The notes beneath the pieces are model-generated. The model did no database searches, had not been told where the DNA came from, and was given only the letters and a program-made list of their open reading frames with translations. This document shows positions 16,949-23,565 of a DNA stretch of 23,565 nt, one piece after another. The DNA lies in NCBI GenBank assembly GCA_963751355.1, contig CAVVVS010000065.1, positions 1 through 23,565 on the forward strand, written 5' to 3'. Position numbers and translations under genes: made by a program. How positions within the stretch are numbered: position 1 is the stretch's first letter; every line of letters starts with the position of its first letter. The stretch is from CAVVVS01 sp963751355 (GTDB taxonomy: Bacteria > Bacteroidota > Ignavibacteria > Ignavibacteriales > Ignavibacteriaceae).

Positions 16949-17923
16949 ATGAAAAACTTTGCACTAACCGGCGCTGCCGGATACATCGCCCCCAGACATT
17001 TGAAAGCAATTAAAGACACCGGCAACACTCTTGTAGCTGCCGTAGACCCGCATGATTCTGTAGGTATTTTAGACAGTTTTTTCCCCGAAACTAGTTTTTT
17101 TAGTGAGTTTGAAAGATTCGACAGGCATCTTGAAAAATTACGAAGGGAACCGGAAGAAAATCATATAAATTATCTAACGATTTGTTCACCGAATAACCTG
17201 CATGATGCACATATAAGATTGGCATTGCGTATTGGTGCGGATGCAATTTGTGAAAAACCGTTAGTGCTCAACCCCTGGAACCTGGATGCTCTGGAAGAAC
17301 TTGAGGAAGAATACGGCAAAAAAGTTTACACAATACTCCAATTACGCGTGCACCCTTCTTTATTAGCTCTGAAGAAAAAATTAGAGAGCAGCAGCAACGG
17401 CAAAAGACATAATGTATCCTTAACATATATAACTTCACGCGGACTATGGTACGACCACTCATGGAAATCAGTAATTGAAAAGTCCGGGGGTATTGCAACT
17501 AATATCGGTGTACATTTTTTCGATATGCTGATGTGGCTGTTTGGTGATGTACAAAAAAGTGAGGTGCATTTATCTGAACCTAAAAGAATGAGCGGTGCTC
17601 TTGAATTGCAGAATGCTGATGTTGCATGGTTTTTGTCAACTGATAGAACTAATCTGCCGAAGGAAGCTGTAGATGCCGGTAAACCCACATTCCGGTCTAT
17701 TTTGGTTGACGGTGAAGAAGTACAGTTTAGCGATGGTTTCACGGATTTGCACACAAAAGTATATGAAGAAACTTTAGCCGGAAACGGATTTACTATTGCA
17801 GATGCACGACCGTCAATAAAATTGGTGCATGATATTCGGAATGCACATTTAAGTAAATTGAACGGAAATGTACATGCTTTTATGAAAGATTATAAAAAAA
17901 GCTTAAGCCGTTACCAACTATGA
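16949..17923 (+). CDS. wlbA: UDP-GlcNAcA 3-dehydrogenase, WlbA/WbpB type (Gfo/Idh/MocA)
   Basis: Oxidises C3 of UDP-N-acetylglucosaminuronic acid, the step before amination in UDP-GlcNAc(3NAc)A and UDP-ManNAc(3NAc)A synthesis. The 324 residues have the opening MKNFALTGAAGYIAPRHLKA typical of this subfamily, the NAD domain, CEKP (101-104, with catalytic Lys103) and GGIATNIGVHFFD (180-192, with His189). It uses the product of a UDP-GlcNAc 6-dehydrogenase, so the TviB-like enzyme upstream could supply it. The expected partners, an aminotransferase (WbpE/WlbC) and an acetyltransferase (WbpD/WlbB), are not in the window. The ATG lacks a clear Shine-Dalgarno site. Confidence 0.88.
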   Translation: MKNFALTGAAGYIAPRHLKAIKDTGNTLVAAVDPHDSVGILDSFFPETSFFSEFERFDRHLEKLRREPEENHINYLTICSPNNLHDAHIRLALRIGADAICEKPLVLNPWNLDALEELEEEYGKKVYTILQLRVHPSLLALKKKLESSSNGKRHNVSLTYITSRGLWYDHSWKSVIEKSGGIATNIGVHFFDMLMWLFGDVQKSEVHLSEPKRMSGALELQNADVAWFLSTDRTNLPKEAVDAGKPTFRSILVDGEEVQFSDGFTDLHTKVYEETLAGNGFTIADARPSIKLVHDIRNAHLSKLNGNVHAFMKDYKKSLSRYQL

Positions 17924-18171
17924 AATTTAAAATCGTTAATAATTAACCTTTGATTAAAAGGTAAGCTTTTAAATTACATGGTATGGTTATATATGCTTAG
18001 TGGATACTTTAAGGGCAAAGCGATAAATCTTTCTTATGTTTTACTTTGGAATTTCGTTTAAGGAGACTTTTTTAGTAAAATATAAATTTGTAGTTACCTG
18101 ATAAGTTTCTATGATAATTGTGTTTTCCAATGTGAAAAGGCAAATCATAATAATTAAAGAATAAACTGAAT

Positions 18172-18426
18172 TTGCTTGCACATATAATTGCGGCAGATTT
18201 TAATGATCGCCGGGATTTTTATTCGGACATAGGTAATATACTTTATAACCACAAGATCATTAACGAAGATGATAAAGAAATTTTGAACCGGGTGGCCGGA
18301 TTCAGAAATAGATTAACCCATGAATATTTAACGCTTGATTACGATATTATGATTGATATTGTTAATAATCATTTATCGGATTTTACGAGGCTTTTAAGCA
18401 TTATTAAAAAATATTGTAATATTTAA
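18172..18426 (+). pseudogene. HepT (DUF86) toxin remnant, N-terminus lost
   Basis: The 84-residue frame matches the C-terminal two-thirds of HepT-like minimal RNase toxins: AHIIAADF, then a helix, then AGFRNRLTHEY with the RX4HXY catalytic motif (Arg45, His50, Tyr52) and a final helix. Full proteins are about 110-140 residues; roughly the first 50 are missing, and the only start is a TTG with no ribosome site. Just upstream in another frame (about 18129-18155) the reading NVKRQIIII resembles the preceding family helix, so a frameshift and decay are likely. No MntA/MNT-type nucleotidyltransferase antitoxin is adjacent. The motif is intact, but I judge it inactive. Confidence 0.7.
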
Positions 18427-18473
18427 GTTTGTGGTTTGGGGTTTGTGGGATAAGGATGTAGACACGGATTGCA

Positions 18474-18610
18474 CGGATTGAAAGATCGGGTGATTGGTTG
18501 AATGGATGATTGAATGTATGGATATATGCTTGCTTTACCGCGGCAGCGGTTGAATGTTTGTAGAAAAAAAAAGAAAAGCTGAGAAAACCACGGATGTGGT
18601 TTAATGTTTG
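18474..18610. repeat. hairpin-rich composite repeat, copy A
   Basis: A dispersed repeat of about 137 bp, matching 21357-21485 in the same orientation. It begins with CGGATTGAAAGATC (14 bases identical in both) and has a variable middle. It then carries hairpin 1 (ACCGC, loop GGCA, GCGGT, at 18537-18550) followed by TGAATGTTTG, an A-rich spacer, and hairpin 2 (AAACCAC, loop GGAT, GTGGTTT, at 18585-18602) followed by AATGTTTG. The two hairpins are themselves versions of one unit. A tandem CACGGATTG pair precedes it at 18463-18480. It resembles REP/BIME-type elements. Confidence 0.75.
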
Positions 18611-18650
18611 ATTTCAATTAGGTCAATAAATATTTTTCTTAATATTAGCA

Positions 18651-18683
18651 GATGGCATGAAGCGGTTCATGCCATCCTGGAAA
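18651..18683. repeat. perfect 11-bp-stem palindrome with repeated right flank
   Basis: The stem GATGGCATGAA and its exact complement surround the four-base loop GCGG (18651-18676), followed by CTGGAAA. The right half, CATGCCATCCTGGAAA, recurs exactly at 21631-21646, where the left half is degenerate. It lies 40 bases after repeat copy A, and its partner lies in the same order after copy B. With no U-tract it is not an obvious intrinsic terminator. Confidence 0.7.
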
Positions 18684-18688
18684 TAGAA

Positions 18689-18709
18689 AAGGCGTCATAG
18701 ATCCGCCTT
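18689..18709 (-). terminator. intrinsic terminator of the DUF6266-like gene
   Basis: On the minus strand AAGGCG pairs with CGCCTT around a nine-base loop, followed by TTCTATTT. It begins nine bases after the stop codon of the minus-strand gene ending at 18718, the usual place and shape for a Rho-independent terminator. The U-tract is short, so efficiency is uncertain. Confidence 0.6.
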
Positions 18710-18717
18710 CCTTTTAA

Positions 18718-19401
18718 TTAACCGGTGAATGTATTTGAGTTGTGCACAACTTTACCTTCACCGTCTAGAGTAAGCAATGCCAGGAATGGTTTCTTATCCT
18801 GGTAAATTGCAATAACCTGAGCTTCAATATCCGATAATGACATATTGAAGGTTAACGCGGTATCCGTTACCAACGATTGCGAATTTGAAGCCAGCGATAT
18901 AAAGAAATTAGGAGCCGAGTTTTCGTCGGAAGGATTATCCAGATACAAAACTGCTGCTAAAATAACGGAAGTTTCGTTATTTATATCTATTATATCGTTG
19001 TTCCCTATTGCATCAACATTTACCGCAATTGAATCGGCATTGAATGTAACCGAAGGATTGTTTACATCAAAACCTCTAACGGGCGACATGTAAATTAATC
19101 CAGGGATTGAATCCGGATCGATGAAATCATAATTGAATTTTACCATGTAATTGAACGGTGAAAAACCTTCCGGTGCTTTGGCTTTCCATTGTTCGCTTAA
19201 CTGCGGTATTGAATTTATTGATTTTGCAAGCTGAACGGACAATTTGAATTTCGATCTTCTTGCAAGAACTTTCGGATCATTAGTAGGTTTAGGCGATTTT
19301 GGCCTGGATGAGATAATGTTTTTACCATTACGTTGACGAAAAACTAAGTCGCCAATTGTTCCGCTTAATTTGCCTATTACTTGTTTATTTAAAGTTGCCA
19401 T
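18718..19401 (-). CDS. DUF6266-like hypothetical protein
   Basis: A 227-residue protein without a signal peptide or membrane segment. The N-terminal part is basic and glycine-containing: GKLSGTIGDLVFRQRNGKN (10-28), RPKSPKPTNDPK, then ARRSKFKLSVQLAKSI (47-62). This pattern recalls the DUF6266 family of Bacteroidota, whose function is unknown. The rest (about 95-227) is rich in Asn, Asp, Ser and beta-prone segments, suggesting a beta-sandwich adhesive or structural domain; this is inference. The ATG has an excellent ribosome site, AAAGGAG, and a terminator follows. It is transcribed away from the sigma-like gene across a palindrome-rich gap. Strong signals and its own terminator argue that it is expressed. 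Confidence 0.75.
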   Translation of the reverse strand: MATLNKQVIGKLSGTIGDLVFRQRNGKNIISSRPKSPKPTNDPKVLARRSKFKLSVQLAKSINSIPQLSEQWKAKAPEGFSPFNYMVKFNYDFIDPDSIPGLIYMSPVRGFDVNNPSVTFNADSIAVNVDAIGNNDIIDINNETSVILAAVLYLDNPSDENSAPNFFISLASNSQSLVTDTALTFNMSLSDIEAQVIAIYQDKKPFLALLTLDGEGKVVHNSNTFTG

Positions 19402-19489
19402 TTTTAAGATTCTCCTTTGAATTTGAAATAGAAAATATATTTTGATTTTTAGTAATGAGGGTTCTATTATTTGATTAAAGGAACCCTAT

Positions 19490-19662
19490 CCCGCACCCCC
19501 GTCTGAGAACGGACAGGCCGCGTCAAAGACGGACAAGCTTCTCCTGCGAAGCTAAAAGCTTGTAAGTGTTCTTAACATTAGTATTTGTTTTGTTAACATT
19601 TTAAGAAGATACTAATGTATATAAACACTTATGAAAATAGATTATTCGGGGGAGGGCGCGGG
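19490..19662. repeat. GC-rich block bounded by imperfect inverted ends
   Basis: The left edge CCCGCACCCCCG (19490-19501) and the right edge CGGGGGAGGGCGCGGG (19647-19662) are imperfect inverted complements. Between them are two GGACA words, an AAGCTT palindrome and the 69-bp inverted repeat at 19563-19631. The arrangement looks like a small non-autonomous palindromic element or a REP cluster. No target-site duplication was found by eye. Confidence 0.4.
19563..19631. repeat. long interrupted inverted repeat between divergent genes
   Basis: The left arm reads TAAGTGTT, four bases, ACATTAGTAT (19563-19584). The right arm is the exact complement of both blocks: ATACTAATGT (19609-19618), five bases, AACACTTA (19624-19631). 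Eighteen paired bases surround a 24-base loop and a small internal bulge. It could be a cruciform or RNA hairpin, a two-site operator for a dimeric regulator of the divergent genes, or the inner part of a small mobile element. Confidence 0.6.
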
Positions 19663-19947
19663 CCGGTACATCTTAATATGTTTGTATAGTTTTGTATCGC
19701 CGGCTCTGCGGGTTTATAGCGAGAGCAATGCGAAAGATTAGCGAGAGATATTATTTGAATTAAAATTAAGATTAAGATTAAAATCATTTTTTTACCATTT
19801 AATTGAAATCTATCCTTAGATACTATTCAACTTTAATTAATTGAGAAAAGGAGGGAATAAAAATTTTTAGAGGATTTTTCGGAAAATTTATATTTTGATG
19901 AGTATATAGTAGTAAATAACCATAACCCTTAATTAAATAGGTAGATA

Positions 19948-20559
19948 ATGGAATTTAAGATTTCAACCGAAAGCCTCGCAAAAACACTCTTTGAAATATT
20001 TGAAGAAATTGAAGATGATGATATTAAAAGATGGATCGGGTTTGCCGACAAAAGATTATTATTAAAATTTCCGCGCGGAAAACAATGTGCTTACAGCGCT
20101 GTTGACGTTGTTAAAGAAGTTATAACTGATGTATTAGGCGGCAACCGAAATTGGGATATCAAAAAGGTACCCAATATAAACACTTTTATGTTTAACCAGA
20201 TACGCAGTAAGATATGGAATATTGTCAGGAAACGTAAAAGAATAGTTGATTTAACATCAATAAAAAAGCGTAAAAAGGAAGACGAAGACACAGACCCCGC
20301 TAGCGATTTTATTGATAACAACTATTGCACGGAGAAAGATGAAATATTAACCGACTTTGAAAATAAAGACCTGGTTAAAAAATGCTATGAAGTTGTACAG
20401 GAAGATGATGAAGCTTACCTGGTTTTATGCGATATGCATAAAGATATGACCAATAAAGAAATTGCAGAAGATTTGGGGGTAACGGTTGAAGAAGTACTTA
20501 AAATTAAAAAACGCATTAAATATAGAACTAATAAAGAATTATTAAAGTACTATAAATAG
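19948..20559 (+). CDS. sigma-70-family (ECF-like) RNA polymerase sigma factor
   Basis: A cytoplasmic 203-residue protein with the two-part layout of small sigma factors. The region-2-like part (about 45-100) contains YSAVDVVKEVITDVLGGNRNW and an NTFMFNQIRSKIWNIVRKRKR helix. A charged linker (about 105-135) follows, then a region-4-like helix-turn-helix (about 168-200) with MTNKEIAEDLGVTVEEVLK. It is divergent from standard ECF factors, so a phage-like or accessory regulator is also possible. The ATG at 19948 has AGGTAGATA upstream. A 64-residue gene follows 37 bases later. No anti-sigma factor with a membrane anchor is nearby. Its targets might include the divergent DUF6266-like gene or the repeats around it; that is speculation. 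Confidence 0.75.
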   Translation: MEFKISTESLAKTLFEIFEEIEDDDIKRWIGFADKRLLLKFPRGKQCAYSAVDVVKEVITDVLGGNRNWDIKKVPNINTFMFNQIRSKIWNIVRKRKRIVDLTSIKKRKKEDEDTDPASDFIDNNYCTEKDEILTDFENKDLVKKCYEVVQEDDEAYLVLCDMHKDMTNKEIAEDLGVTVEEVLKIKKRIKYRTNKELLKYYK

Positions 20560-20596
20560 GCGGCTTAGTCAATCATTAATAAAGGGACACAAGTAT

Positions 20597-20791
20597 ATGA
20601 AAAATTATTTGAGCGAACTGATCGCTCTTTGGGTAGATCCAACGTTGGAAGACAGGGAAACGTTGGATATCTACTTTTCCGAAAGGAATATTGATATTGA
20701 GAGGGCGACAGAAGAAATAAAAGAACTAATTAAAGAAAAAAAAACAGAGTTTGAACAAAAAGTAGAAAAAGAACATCTTAATTCTTTATAG
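20597..20791 (+). CDS. small charged helical protein after the sigma-like gene
   Basis: 64 residues, no membrane segment, very rich in Glu and Lys. The segment 35-60 (ATEEIKELIKEKKTEFEQKVEKEH) is predicted to be one long amphipathic helix or coiled coil. It begins 37 bases after the sigma-like stop, with AAAGGGA upstream, and is read in the same direction, so the pair is probably one operon. Its position would suit a partner or inhibitor of the sigma factor, but no known anti-sigma motif is visible. The family is not recognised. Confidence 0.6.
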   Translation: MKNYLSELIALWVDPTLEDRETLDIYFSERNIDIERATEEIKELIKEKKTEFEQKVEKEHLNSL

Positions 20792-21134
20792 ATTTTAATT
20801 GTTTGTATTATTAAAAACTTTTTTGGGGACGGATATAGCGAAAATAAATTTTATCTTTGGCATTTTTGAATGAGCATTTAGATTAGAACTTGTCTTATAA
20901 GTTTGCATTTTAATTATTAAACATAACTGAAATAACCTGGATTAAGGTATTAACTTGACCGCAACACAGACCCGGTTGTGGAGATGTTTATTTTATTCTA
21001 CAAATATTTGATGGCTGCGCTGTTGTTTAGGAGATAAGAAACAAGAGATAAGAAAACAATATAGAATAAAAGCGGCAGCGGTTTAATATTAATTCTTTTA
21101 TAGGGATAAACTCAATCTAAATCCATGCCCGACT

Positions 21135-21316
21135 TGGGCGCGGCCTCTCTTAGAAAGAGAGGGACTTGTTGTCACTAAAACTTCAATATGAAATATTTTT
21201 ATCGGAATATTATCAATAAAGCAAACAATAAATTTGTTGCTGTTCGACTTTAGCCAAGGGAAGGCAACACACCCCCGGCCCCTCTCAAGAGGGGAGAATA
21301 AAGACGGCTTTAGCCG
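21135..21316. repeat. GC-rich hairpins in a palindromic repeat pair
   Basis: Hairpin CCTCTCTT, loop AGA, AAGAGAGG (21144-21162) and hairpin CCCCTC, loop TCAA, GAGGGG (21279-21294), each preceded by CGGCC, plus a short CGGCT/AGCCG hairpin (21305-21316). They frame about 120 AT-rich bases. Such CGGCCCCTCT units recur in intergenic regions of many Bacteroidota-like genomes. They create the spurious minus-strand peptide SPLERGRG. Confidence 0.55.
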
Positions 21317-21356
21317 CATTTATAGGAATGATGGAAAAGTGGGATATTGGAATTAG

Positions 21357-21485
21357 CGGATTGAAAGATCAAAAGATTGAATGAATGTATTATTGTATGT
21401 TTTCAATAGTAACCGCGGCAGCGGTTGAATGTTTGTAGAAAAAAAGAGAAAAGTTGAGAAAACCACGGACGTGGTTTAATGTTTG
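21357..21485. repeat. hairpin-rich composite repeat, copy B
   Basis: Direct repeat of 18474-18610. It contains CGGATTGAAAGATC (21357-21370), hairpin 1 AACCGC, loop GGCA, GCGGTT (21411-21426), the A-rich spacer and hairpin 2 AAACCAC, loop GGAC, GTGGTTT (21460-21477), each hairpin followed by a TNAATGTTTG word. It differs from copy A by few substitutions over the last 75 bases and by a shorter middle part. Confidence 0.75.
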
Positions 21486-21550
21486 AAATTATTGAATATA
21501 TGAAATGCTTAGAAAAATGTCTGAATATTGAATGACAAAAAAGGCATAGT

Positions 21551-21593
21551 AACACAGAGTTTCACAAAGAAGACACAAAGCACCACGGAGAGA
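21551..21593. repeat. CACAGAG/CACAAAG-type intergenic repeat
   Basis: A purine/cytosine-rich stretch with recurring ACACAGAG, CACAAAG, ACACAAAG and CACGGAG words. It is of the kind known as a common environmental-genome repeat. A related opposite-strand piece (TTTTGTGTCTCTGCCGTGT) lies at 21676-21694, so the two may be the arms of a decayed inverted element spanning about 140 bases. Confidence 0.45.
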
Positions 21594-21628
21594 TTACTGA
21601 TTGTTTAAGGGTTAATGGGATTAAATGG

Positions 21629-21646
21629 TCCATGCCATCCTGGAAA
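21629..21646. repeat. second copy of the CATGCCATCCTGGAAA segment
   Basis: Sixteen bases are identical to the right half of the palindrome at 18651-18683. The left half here is degenerate, so the hairpin is lost. It follows composite repeat copy B as the palindrome follows copy A, showing that the repeated unit is larger than either piece alone. Confidence 0.6.
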
Positions 21647-21906
21647 AATATTTATAATAAAGATTTTATTTGCGATTTTGTGTCTCTGCCGTGTATTTGC
21701 TGACCAATATATTCTAGTTGCTATCTGATAGAAACAATTATCCATTCAGCCAATCTAATATCCCTTTTTTCTCCGAAGTCTTCAACATTGCTTACGGTGG
21801 AAATGCAACAGAAAGGTTTAAGAGAATCTGCTTAGTGGTACTTTTATAATGTAAAAAATCATTAAATATTTTGTAAATTTTGATTTATTTTAATAGAACA
21901 TTGTGA

Positions 21907-22743
21907 ATGGAAAACATAACCGAAATAAAACCGCACGATAGTTTATTTAACCTAAAGCTGAAGGAAATTTGGCGCTACCGTGATTTACTTGGTTTATTTA
22001 TACATAGGGAAATAGTTGTTGTTTATAAGCAAACTATTTTAGGGCCATTATGGTATCTTATACAGCCGGTTTTAACTACATTAATGTTTACGGTTGTTTT
22101 TGGAAGAATAGCTAAAATTTCCACTGACGGAATACCCCAAATTTTATTTTATCTTGCCGGTGTAACCGCATGGAATTATTTTGCAGAAAGCTTGAGAACA
22201 AATTCCGACAACTTTACAAAGAATGCCGCACTATATCAAAAAATTTATTTCCCTAGAATTGTTTTGCCTCTTGCGGTAACAGCTAGCGGTTTGTTGAAAT
22301 TTTTAATACAGTTTCTTTTGTTTGCCGCTGTTTTGGCTTATTATATTTTTTCAGGTGCGGCTGTCCATCCTAACTTGTATATCTTACTGTTACCGGTATA
22401 TGTATTAATTACGGCGGGTTTAGGGCTCTCTTTCGGTTTAATTATTTCCGCATTAACCGCTAAATACCGCGACTTAAAATTCTTGGTACAGTTTGGGGTG
22501 CAGTTATGGATGTACGCTACACCTATCATTTACCCCATTTCAACTATACCGCACAAGTACAGGTGGATTGTAATGTTAAATCCCATGACATCCATACTAG
22601 AAGCTTTTAAATATTCTTTTCTCGGTGCGGGAGATTTTTCTGTAGGCGGGTTACTTTACAGCGGCGGTTTTATGCTAATTGTTTTCTTATTTGGATTATT
22701 AATTTTTAATAAAACAGAGAAAAATTTTATTGACACGGTCTAA
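21907..22743 (+). CDS. wzm: ABC-2 type polysaccharide export permease (Wzm-like)
   Basis: The transmembrane half of an ABC exporter that moves lipid-linked polysaccharide (O-antigen or similar) across the inner membrane. The 278 residues start with an amphipathic section (LKEIWRYRDLLGLFIHREIV) and the motif YKQTILGPLWYLIQP (41-55), typical of the Wzm/TagG family. About six membrane helices follow (near 55-75, 85-95, 118-145, 155-185, 195-215 and 245-270), with the conserved LNPMTSILEAFKYSFLG near 227-243. The ATPase gene follows 136 bases later. The start ATG 21907 is the only reasonable one. The sugar-activation genes upstream make the likely building blocks of its cargo. Confidence 0.92.
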   Translation: MENITEIKPHDSLFNLKLKEIWRYRDLLGLFIHREIVVVYKQTILGPLWYLIQPVLTTLMFTVVFGRIAKISTDGIPQILFYLAGVTAWNYFAESLRTNSDNFTKNAALYQKIYFPRIVLPLAVTASGLLKFLIQFLLFAAVLAYYIFSGAAVHPNLYILLLPVYVLITAGLGLSFGLIISALTAKYRDLKFLVQFGVQLWMYATPIIYPISTIPHKYRWIVMLNPMTSILEAFKYSFLGAGDFSVGGLLYSGGFMLIVFLFGLLIFNKTEKNFIDTV

Positions 22744-22879
22744 TAAATAAGCCGGAACAATTTATCAATTAAACAATGAAGCAAGCTAATAGTGTGCATA
22801 GGTAAAGATATCTTTCGATATATCTATAAATTTATCAAAATTTTTTAATTTTTCAATCATGTAATCTTGTAATTTTATT

Positions 22880-23565
22880 ATGTCAGATATAGCAATTAAA
22901 ATAGAAAATTTATCCAAACAATACAGGCTCGGGCTTGTAAGCACCGGGACAATTAGTCACGATTTAAAACGTAGATGGTACTTAATGAGAGGGAAAGAAG
23001 ACCCTTACTTAAAAATTGGAGCAACTAACGAAAGAGATAAAAAAGGTGATGATGAGTATGTTTGGGCATTACGAGATATTAATTTTGAAGTTAAAAAAGG
23101 AGAAGTTCTAGGAATAATCGGGAAAAACGGAGCCGGCAAATCTACTTTATTAAAGATATTATCAAGAGTAACAGGGCCGACAACCGGCAGTATTAAATAT
23201 AAAGGAAGAATCGGAGCATTGCTTGAAGTTGGAACGGGTTTTCACCCCGAATTAACCGGCAAAGAAAATATATACCTAAACGGTGCAATACTTGGAATGA
23301 CAAGAAATGAAATTAAATTAAAATTTGATGAAATAGTAGATTTTTCAGGTTGTGCCCGGTATGTAGATACACCTGTAAAAAGATATTCTTCCGGTATGGT
23401 AGTGAGGTTAGGCTTTGCAGTTGCAGCATTCTTAGAGCCGGAAATATTAGTTGTTGATGAAGTACTGGCGGTAGGCGATGCCGAGTTTCAAAAAAAAGCA
23501 GTTGGGAAAATGCAGGATGTAAGCCGAAATGATGGAAGAACTGTTTTATTTGTTAGTCATAATAT
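22880..23565 (+). CDS. wzt: polysaccharide ABC exporter ATPase (Wzt-like), 3'-truncated
   Basis: The ATP-binding partner of the permease, cut off by the window end after 228 codons. From ATG 22880: MSDIAIKIENLSKQYRLG, then an insert of about 40 residues common in Wzt-type ATPases, the A-loop region VWALRDINFEV (61-71), Walker A GKNGAGKST (81-89), the signature YSSGM (169-173, the usual variant of this subfamily), Walker B ILVVDE (189-194) and the H-loop VSHN ending at the edge. Any C-terminal carbohydrate-binding domain, which would select the chain-end structure, lies outside the window. The 136-base gap to wzm is unusual for a normally tight pair. Confidence 0.93.
   Translation, partial: MSDIAIKIENLSKQYRLGLVSTGTISHDLKRRWYLMRGKEDPYLKIGATNERDKKGDDEYVWALRDINFEVKKGEVLGIIGKNGAGKSTLLKILSRVTGPTTGSIKYKGRIGALLEVGTGFHPELTGKENIYLNGAILGMTRNEIKLKFDEIVDFSGCARYVDTPVKRYSSGMVVRLGFAVAAFLEPEILVVDEVLAVGDAEFQKKAVGKMQDVSRNDGRTVLFVSHN

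Larger units (their letters stand above)
19402..19947. other. palindrome-rich divergent intergenic region
   Basis: 546 bases between the minus-strand DUF6266-like gene and the plus-strand sigma-like gene; both promoters should lie here. It contains a hairpin AGGGTTC/GAACCCT (19458-19487), the GC-rich block and the inverted repeat listed separately, an ACAAGCTT/AAGCTTGT palindrome near 19543-19564, a repeated TAGCGAGAG word (about 19718-19747) and a short ATTAAG tandem near 19760. The GC-rich islands differ sharply from the surrounding AT-rich sequence. No coding frame is supported. Confidence 0.55.
20792..21906. other. gene-free repeat cluster upstream of the exporter
   Basis: 1115 bases with no credible gene; an open frame on the minus strand near 21098-21319 is made of palindromic repeats. 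Contents in order: a GAGATAAGAA direct pair (21031-21040 and 21045-21054), a partial copy of hairpin 1 (GCGGCAGCGGTTTAAT, 21072-21087), GC-rich hairpins, composite repeat copy B, a CACAGAG/CACAAAG-type repeat, and the partner of the 18.65-kb palindrome. The last 200 bases are AT-rich and should hold the exporter promoter. Confidence 0.6.

Noticed and set aside
17326..17754. Minus-strand open frame of 142 codons inside the wlbA-type gene.
   Set aside because: Shadow of a conserved coding sequence; composition and lack of start signals give no support.
21098..21319. Minus-strand open frame of 73 codons with SPLERGRG near its start.
   Set aside because: It is built from GC-rich palindromic repeats (the two hairpins at 21144-21162 and 21279-21294) and has no ribosome site or domain; a repeat artefact.
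18440..21650. Possible CRISPR array, suggested by the repeated hairpin units.
   Set aside because: Only two full copies, 2.9 kb apart, with no regular spacers, leader or cas genes.
21551..21694. Intact insertion sequence bounded by the CACAGAG-type and GTGTCTCTG-type segments.
   Set aside because: The interval is only about 140 bases with no transposase, and the arms pair imperfectly; at most a decayed repeat.

Overview
The window is a chromosomal piece of an AT-rich bacterium. Its proteins have the flavour of the Bacteroidota/Chlorobi/Ignavibacteria group: a MORN plus TonB C-terminal protein, a class II photolyase, a DUF6266-like protein and an Nramp-UspA fusion. Several genes have good Shine-Dalgarno sites and intergenic gaps are long. 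This assignment is inferred from protein character and base composition, not from a marker gene. No rRNA, tRNA, CRISPR array or intact transposase was seen.

Left part (1-11.5 kb) is a loose row of housekeeping and stress genes, mostly transcribed singly: a 5'-truncated Nramp metal transporter fused to a UspA domain, a class II CPD photolyase, an ACT-domain malic enzyme, an overlapping TrhO/GNAT pair, a small membrane protein with a HEAGH zinc-protease motif, a secreted MORN/TonB-C protein, PdxB on the minus strand, and the MgtE magnesium channel.

Middle part (12.3-17.9 kb) makes activated amino-uronic sugars for a surface polysaccharide: UDP-GlcNAc 2-epimerase (WecB type), UDP-HexNAc 6-dehydrogenase (TviB/WbpO type), a 4-epimerase (TviC/WbpP type) and a WlbA/WbpB-type 3-dehydrogenase. 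At the right end (21.9-23.6 kb) are the permease and the truncated ATPase of a Wzm/Wzt-type polysaccharide exporter. The sugar genes are separated by long leaders instead of forming a tight operon. The two longest leaders, before the 2-epimerase and the 3-dehydrogenase, carry the same 24-base element (one mismatch), which recalls the ops/JUMPStart antitermination signal of polysaccharide loci.

Between the sugar genes and the exporter (18.1-21.9 kb) lies an accessory segment: a decayed HepT toxin remnant, a minus-strand DUF6266-like protein, and a plus-strand sigma-70-like factor followed by a 64-residue protein. It is bounded by composite direct repeats (hairpin-rich units of about 130 bp, each followed by a shared CATGCCATCCTGGAAA segment) and holds other palindromes, including a long inverted repeat between the two divergent genes. 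The segment looks inserted or recombination-prone, and it is the best place to look for something undescribed.
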